A stretch of 64,000 nt of DNA from contig NC_008027.1 of NCBI RefSeq assembly GCF_000026105.1, positions 554,501 through 618,500 on the forward strand, written 5' to 3'. Under the pieces are notes generated by a model. It was given only the letters and a program-made list of their open reading frames with translations, was not told the origin of the DNA and made no database searches. The DNA comes from Pseudomonas entomophila L48 (GTDB lineage Bacteria > Pseudomonadota > Gammaproteobacteria > Pseudomonadales > Pseudomonadaceae). Shown piece by piece: positions 63,347-64,000 of this stretch. The stretch's first letter is position 1. The number at the start of each line of letters is the position of its first letter. The position numbers and the translations under genes are program-made.

Positions 63347-64000
63347 ATGCGCCAATGGCATCACCTGCTGGGCCTGGCCCTGCTGATCAGCGCCGTGCCG
63401 GGTTGCAGCACCGGCGCCAACAGCGTGGCCGCCCAGCCCGCGGCACGGCCTGCTGCCGCGCCGGTCGCGCGCCAGGAGGGCAATGTCGCCTTGCTCGCCG
63501 GCAAGTTGCGCAATGCCGGCCGGGCGCCGGTTTCCATCGTCCAGCTGGGCGACTCGCATACCGCCGCCGACTTGTTCAGCGGTGAGCTGCGTCGCCTGTT
63601 GCAGGCGCGTTATGGCGATGGCGGCATCGGCTTGGTGCCGGCTTCGCCGGTGCCGGGGATCCGCAACGACCGGGTGATCATCAAGAGCGAGAAGCGCCAG
63701 TGGGCGTTGGTGTCGGCGCGCAACCAGCAGAGCAGCCAGTTCCCGCTTGGTGGGTACCTGTCGCTGCCCCAGGCCAAGCGCGCCAGCGTGGTGATTCAGG
63801 CGCGTGACCAGGACAGCCACCGTTACAAGATTTCGGCGCTGTACCAGTCCAGTGGCACGGCGTCGCTGCTGGCCAACGGCGGCCAGCGCCGGGTGCTGCC
63901 GGCGAGCAATGGGCAGTGGCGGTTCAGCCCGGCGTTCAGCAATGTCGGGCTGCCGGTGCAGTTGGCGGTGGAGGGCGGCAACGTCGCGCTGGGGGGCTGG
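63347..64000 (+). CDS. SGNH-like lipoprotein, partial (runs off the window)
   Basis: The first 218 residues of a lipoprotein starting at ATG 63347, one base after the preceding stop. Signal MRQWHHLLGLALLISAVPGC ends with a lipobox-like AVPGC. The SGNH block VSIVQLGDSHTAADLFSGEL near 62 carries the Ser; the rest (YKISALYQSSGTASLLANGG) is a beta-rich section of the kind that sits between SGNH blocks in AlgX-like proteins. The catalytic Asp-His end lies outside the window. It completes a trio with the MBOAT and DUF459 genes. Confidence 0.85.
   Translation, partial: MRQWHHLLGLALLISAVPGCSTGANSVAAQPAARPAAAPVARQEGNVALLAGKLRNAGRAPVSIVQLGDSHTAADLFSGELRRLLQARYGDGGIGLVPASPVPGIRNDRVIIKSEKRQWALVSARNQQSSQFPLGGYLSLPQAKRASVVIQARDQDSHRYKISALYQSSGTASLLANGGQRRVLPASNGQWRFSPAFSNVGLPVQLAVEGGNVALGGW

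Overview
This window is a 64-kb chromosomal stretch of a high-GC gammaproteobacterium, most likely a fluorescent Pseudomonas of the P. putida group. The evidence is its protein families, the many REP palindromes of the GTAGGAGCCGGCTTGCCGGC type, and familiar Pseudomonas gene orders (nrdR-ribD-ribE-ribBA-ribH-nusB-thiL-pgpA; xseB-ispA-dxs; fdoGHI-fdhE-selA-selB-tRNA-Sec). This is recognition from memory; no database search was run.

Region 1 (1-12.3 kb) is the end of a type VI secretion (T6SS) cluster. It holds the C-terminal part of TssM, a PP2C phosphatase and a Ser/Thr kinase. After a regulatory gap with a near-consensus sigma-54 promoter and two identical palindromes come hcp, vgrG and a 1560-residue Rhs effector, whose last ~118 residues look like a zinc-dependent nucleic-acid deaminase. 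The Imm10-like cognate immunity gene follows directly.

Region 2 (12.7-21.8 kb) is the most unusual part: an array of about a dozen small genes, mostly recognisable or plausible immunity proteins without intact toxins (DUF1963-like, three DUF4265, Imm33/DUF2185, NTF2-fold, Imm30, SMI1/KNR4, DUF2750 and unknowns). Between them lie toxin wreckage: a decayed Rhs core fragment, a frameshifted HNH-type toxin tip whose end overlaps a DUF4265 immunity gene, a truncated second copy of the rhs 5' end, and an IS481-type transposase fragment. A PAAR tip protein with a frameshifted extension closes the island. I read it as a fossil record of effector replacement with retained immunity genes.

Region 3 (22-31.5 kb) is a self-contained selenocysteine module: selenocysteine formate dehydrogenase (in-frame TGA plus SECIS hairpin), its FeS and cytochrome subunits, FdhE, SelA, SelB and tRNA-Sec.

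Region 4 (31.5-46.5 kb) is core and accessory metabolism: asparaginase, an alanine/Na+ symporter, an XRE-type regulator, an alpha/beta hydrolase, two sugar-nucleotide SDR proteins, an HxlR regulator divergent from an MFS exporter across a perfect operator-like palindrome, OmpW, a probable zinc-responsive ABC operon with a candidate Zur site, the thioredoxin-like YbbN, a methyltransferase and a lipoprotein.

Region 5 (46.5-64 kb) holds nrdR, riboflavin genes (ribD, ribE, ribBA, ribH, and a separate ribA), nusB, thiL, pgpA, a periplasmic binding protein, btuF convergent with btuB, dxs, ispA, xseB, and an MBOAT acyltransferase followed by two SGNH-type proteins, the last cut by the window edge. 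REP elements are scattered through regions 1 edge, 3, 4 and 5, but absent from about 3.65 to 27.88 kb. Two REP elements are translated into the ends of proteins.
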